NCBI RefSeq assembly: GCF_019704555.1
Contig: NZ_AP024745.1
Location: forward strand, 11,211,501 to 11,275,500
From: Actinoplanes sp. L3-i22
Lineage (GTDB): Bacteria; Actinomycetota; Actinomycetes; Mycobacteriales; Micromonosporaceae
Reading direction: 5' to 3'
Length of the DNA stretch: 64,000 nt
In this document: one piece after another, positions 62,052-64,000 of the stretch
How positions within the stretch are numbered: position 1 is the stretch's first letter
How the letters are laid out: every line of letters starts with the position of its first letter
Notes under the pieces: model-generated
Database searches by the model: none
What the model was told of the DNA's origin: nothing
The model's input: only the letters and a program-made list of their open reading frames with translations
Position numbers and translations under genes: made by a program

Positions 62052-63608
62052 CTAGCGGCCGAGCTTGCGGCGCAGGCCGCGGGCCAGCTGGCCGACCGCG
62101 AGCGGGAGCACCACCAGGCGCAGCGCGCCGTCCTTGTCCGGCGCGACGCCGATCAGGAACATCCGCGCGCCGACCCGGTGCAACCGGCCGCGCACGGCCG
62201 AGACGTCCTTGATCGACAGTGGGTATCTGGCCTTCTGCCCCTCGGCGGTCCGGACGAACGAGACCGCCCGGGGGCCCAGCCGGGGGCGGCCCCCGGCGAG
62301 CGCGTCCAGCGGGATCGCCGCCGTCGCCGTGACCTGGCCGAACTCGCCCCGTACCGCGACCGGGACGTCGAGGCCGCCGCTGATCCGCAGCACCGGCTCG
62401 GCCTCGTCGGGCTGGGCCGGCAGCCAGGTCGGCCAGCTCGCGGTCAGCGCGGGCCGGCCGTCGGCGGTGCGGCCCCAGGCGAGCCGGGCCGGGCCGAGCT
62501 GGTGCTCGCCCTTGTATGCCTCGGCGGTGGCGTCGAACCACTCGTCCGGGAAGCCACCGGCGCGGAAGCCCGGGAACGCGGCGTAGAAGCGGCCGCCGTC
62601 GTGCACCAGCGGTCCGGCCCCGTGCTCGGCGTAGTGCTCGGCGACCGCGGCGACGTCGTCGGCGGTGCCGTGCTGCGCCACGCTGATCGCGACCCGGTGC
62701 CGGACGTCCAGGCTGCGCCGGACCTCGTCGGTCAGGTACGACTCGACGAGCTTGGCGACCCCCTGCCGCACCGCCTCGCGGTCCTCCGGCCCGGCGGCCA
62801 GGAAGCGGGCGCCGACCAGCTTGCTGACCTCCCAGCTGAAGTGCCGGCGGAGCACGTTGAACCGGGCCCGCGGCTCGGTGATCAGCGTGTCGGCGAAGGC
62901 CATCAGCGTCTCGGTGTCGTGCAGGAACCGGGTCACCGAGGTGCGGAACGTGATGTTGCTGGAGTCGGTGCGCCGGACCGCGTAGTAGAACTCGTAGCCG
63001 GTGCGGACCGCGATGCGCCGGGCCGCCAGCAGCGCCCGGATCGTGAACGGCTGGTCGCTGCAGGAGGCCATGTCCTCCGGGTAGCGGATGCCGTGCTCCT
63101 CGATCAGCGACCGGCGGAACAGCTTGGTGTTGGAGAGCGCCCAGGACAGCTGGGCATCGGCCAGGCTGATGTCGTCCTGGTCGCCGGGGCGGAAGACGGC
63201 CTGGTTGACGTAGCGGCCGCCGGCGCCGACCAGGCGGCCGAGCAGCACGTCGGCGTCCAGCTCGTCGGCGGCGCGGACCAGTCGCTCCAGCGCCTCGGCG
63301 CCGAGCCGGTCGTCGGAGCCGACGAAGAACACGTACCGCCCGGTGGCGTGCTCCAGCGCGAGGTTGCTCGGGCCGGCCGGGCCGCCCGAGTTCGGCTGAT
63401 GCAGGACGACCATGCTGTCCGGGAATCGGGCCGCCCAGCGGTCCAGCTCGGCGCCGCCGCCGTCGGTGGAGCCGTCGTCGACGGCCACCACCTGCAGACG
63501 ATCGGTGCCGATGCTCTGCGCGAAGAGCGATTCCAGACACTCGGTCAGGTACGGCATCGTGTTGTACACCGCGACGACGACCGTCACGTCCGGAACGTGC
63601 TCTTCCAC
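62052..63608 (-). CDS. GT2 family glycosyltransferase with beta-rich C-terminus
   Basis: The 518-residue product has a GT-A family 2 domain (about 6-230): VTVVVAVYNTMPYLTE, VVAVDDGSTDGG, FVGSDDR as the DxD-like metal site, and SNTKLFRRSLIEEHGIRYPED (acceptor side) in pieces. A helical part (about 240-330) and a beta-rich C-terminus (about 330-480) follow; the latter is similar in type to the middle region of the polymerase at 49285-52584. No TagF domain is present. GTG 63608 is the start. It is probably in the same glycan pathway as its neighbours; sugar unknown. Confidence 0.88.
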   Translation of the reverse strand: MEEHVPDVTVVVAVYNTMPYLTECLESLFAQSIGTDRLQVVAVDDGSTDGGGAELDRWAARFPDSMVVLHQPNSGGPAGPSNLALEHATGRYVFFVGSDDRLGAEALERLVRAADELDADVLLGRLVGAGGRYVNQAVFRPGDQDDISLADAQLSWALSNTKLFRRSLIEEHGIRYPEDMASCSDQPFTIRALLAARRIAVRTGYEFYYAVRRTDSSNITFRTSVTRFLHDTETLMAFADTLITEPRARFNVLRRHFSWEVSKLVGARFLAAGPEDREAVRQGVAKLVESYLTDEVRRSLDVRHRVAISVAQHGTADDVAAVAEHYAEHGAGPLVHDGGRFYAAFPGFRAGGFPDEWFDATAEAYKGEHQLGPARLAWGRTADGRPALTASWPTWLPAQPDEAEPVLRISGGLDVPVAVRGEFGQVTATAAIPLDALAGGRPRLGPRAVSFVRTAEGQKARYPLSIKDVSAVRGRLHRVGARMFLIGVAPDKDGALRLVVLPLAVGQLARGLRRKLGR

Positions 63609-63715
63609 CTAAGCCCCGTGCTCGGTCGCGGAGTGGAATTCAAGATTCCACTGTCTGTTTGAATTCGCGGCAGTTTAACCGCACCGAAATATCGGCACAA
63701 CCGTACCCCGAATAG

Positions 63716-63748
63716 CACTCAGGGTGGCGCGGGGCGCCACCCTGAGTG
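63716..63748. terminator. Long perfect hairpin terminator
   Basis: CACTCAGGGTGGCGC (63716-63730) and GCGCCACCCTGAGTG (63734-63748) form a perfect 15-bp stem with a GGG loop, 18 bp beyond the stop of the oxidoreductase gene and upstream of the GT2 start. Confidence 0.9.
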
Positions 63749-63765
63749 AATTGTTGATCGGTATT

Positions 63766-64000
63766 TCAGGATTCGATCGCGGTGACGTCCACAGTGATGC
63801 TCTCGCGCGCGGAACGCAGCACCGAAGCCGCCACCTGAACGGTCCGCATGCCCTGCTGCAGGGTGACGATGTCGCTCTGCTTGCCCTCCACCGCGTCGCG
63901 GAAGCGCTCGTGCTCGACGAGCAGCGGCTCCCGCTTCGGGATGGCGTAGCGGACCATGTCGCCCTCGCTGACCCCGCGGAACGCGCGCAGCGCCTCCCAC
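63766..64000 (-). CDS. Gfo/Idh/MocA-type oxidoreductase, C-terminal fragment
   Basis: Only the last 78 codons are in the window; the frame is open to the edge, so the N-terminal Rossmann domain is outside. The visible part (WEALRAFRGVSEGDMVRYAI, then EPLLVEHERFRDAVEGK and VTLQQGMRTVQVAASVLRSA) fits the C-terminal helices of NAD-dependent sugar dehydrogenases such as WlbA and WbpB, where a partner-oriented helix follows the E-P-L segment. In such pathways this enzyme oxidises C3 of a UDP-sugar uronate. Assignment is from a short fragment. Confidence 0.7.
   Translation of the reverse strand, partial: WEALRAFRGVSEGDMVRYAIPKREPLLVEHERFRDAVEGKQSDIVTLQQGMRTVQVAASVLRSARESITVDVTAIES

Noticed and set aside
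49285..64000. Secondary-metabolite (antibiotic) biosynthetic cluster
   Set aside because: The glycosyltransferases sit with TagF-like polymerases and nucleotide-sugar enzymes; there is no polyketide, peptide or terpene core enzyme.

Overview
The window is a piece of a high-GC actinobacterial chromosome, most likely from the Micromonosporaceae (Actinoplanes-like). The evidence is the very GC-rich coding sequence, many GTG and some TTG starts, a biotin-dependent acyl-CoA carboxylase with a separate small epsilon subunit, a GTP-type PEP carboxykinase, class II fructose bisphosphatase, several PASTA-less Ser/Thr kinases, and WXG100/mycosin-type genes. No rRNA, tRNA, insertion sequence, prophage or CRISPR array was seen. 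The genus is an inference; no 16S or marker gene is present.

Region 1 (1-20 kb) is core chromosome: a partial membrane-anchored protein, rmuC, ispH (isoprenoid synthesis), two paralogous small membrane proteins, exonuclease VII (xseA-xseB), a DUF4245 protein, glpX, a rhomboid protease, a secreted trypsin-like protease, a secreted lytic-transglycosylase-like protein with an elaborate upstream region, a PIN-PhoH ATPase, trehalose-phosphatase, a cis-prenyltransferase, PEP carboxykinase, an ECF sigma factor fused to a zinc finger, two GtrA-type membrane proteins and a PH-domain protein.

Region 2 (20-35 kb) is the biotin/acyl-CoA carboxylase neighbourhood: birA, the carboxyltransferase beta subunit, a 67-residue epsilon subunit, maf, and the biotinylated alpha subunit, followed by a TetR regulator with a clear operator. 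This set is interrupted twice: by an M50 protease, a small membrane protein and a large receptor kinase (on the minus strand), and by a three-gene, lower-GC module encoding a WXG100-like protein, a PPE/EspB-like protein and a membrane-anchored mycosin-type subtilase. That module looks like a type VII secretion substrate/protease cassette without its own ATPase and is the most interesting locus in the window.

Region 3 (35-49 kb) has a DedA protein, an LpdA-type flavoprotein, a gamma-glutamylcyclotransferase-like protein, a two-domain GNAT acetyltransferase, several uncharacterised proteins, a DUF4349 lipoprotein, an M20 amidohydrolase, a second receptor kinase, a phosphohexomutase and a GPP34 protein.

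Region 4 (49-64 kb) is a cell-surface glycan cluster: two giant GT2/CDP-glycerol glycerophosphotransferase fusions (teichoic-acid-like polymerases), a WbpD/WlbB-like N-acetyltransferase, a nucleotide-sugar 6-dehydrogenase, three GT4-like glycosyltransferases, another GT2 enzyme and, at the edge, the C-terminus of a Gfo/Idh/MocA-type oxidoreductase. Together the sugar enzymes suggest synthesis of a diacetamido uronic acid, with the aminotransferase predicted just outside the window. Strong hairpin terminators separate many of the convergent units.
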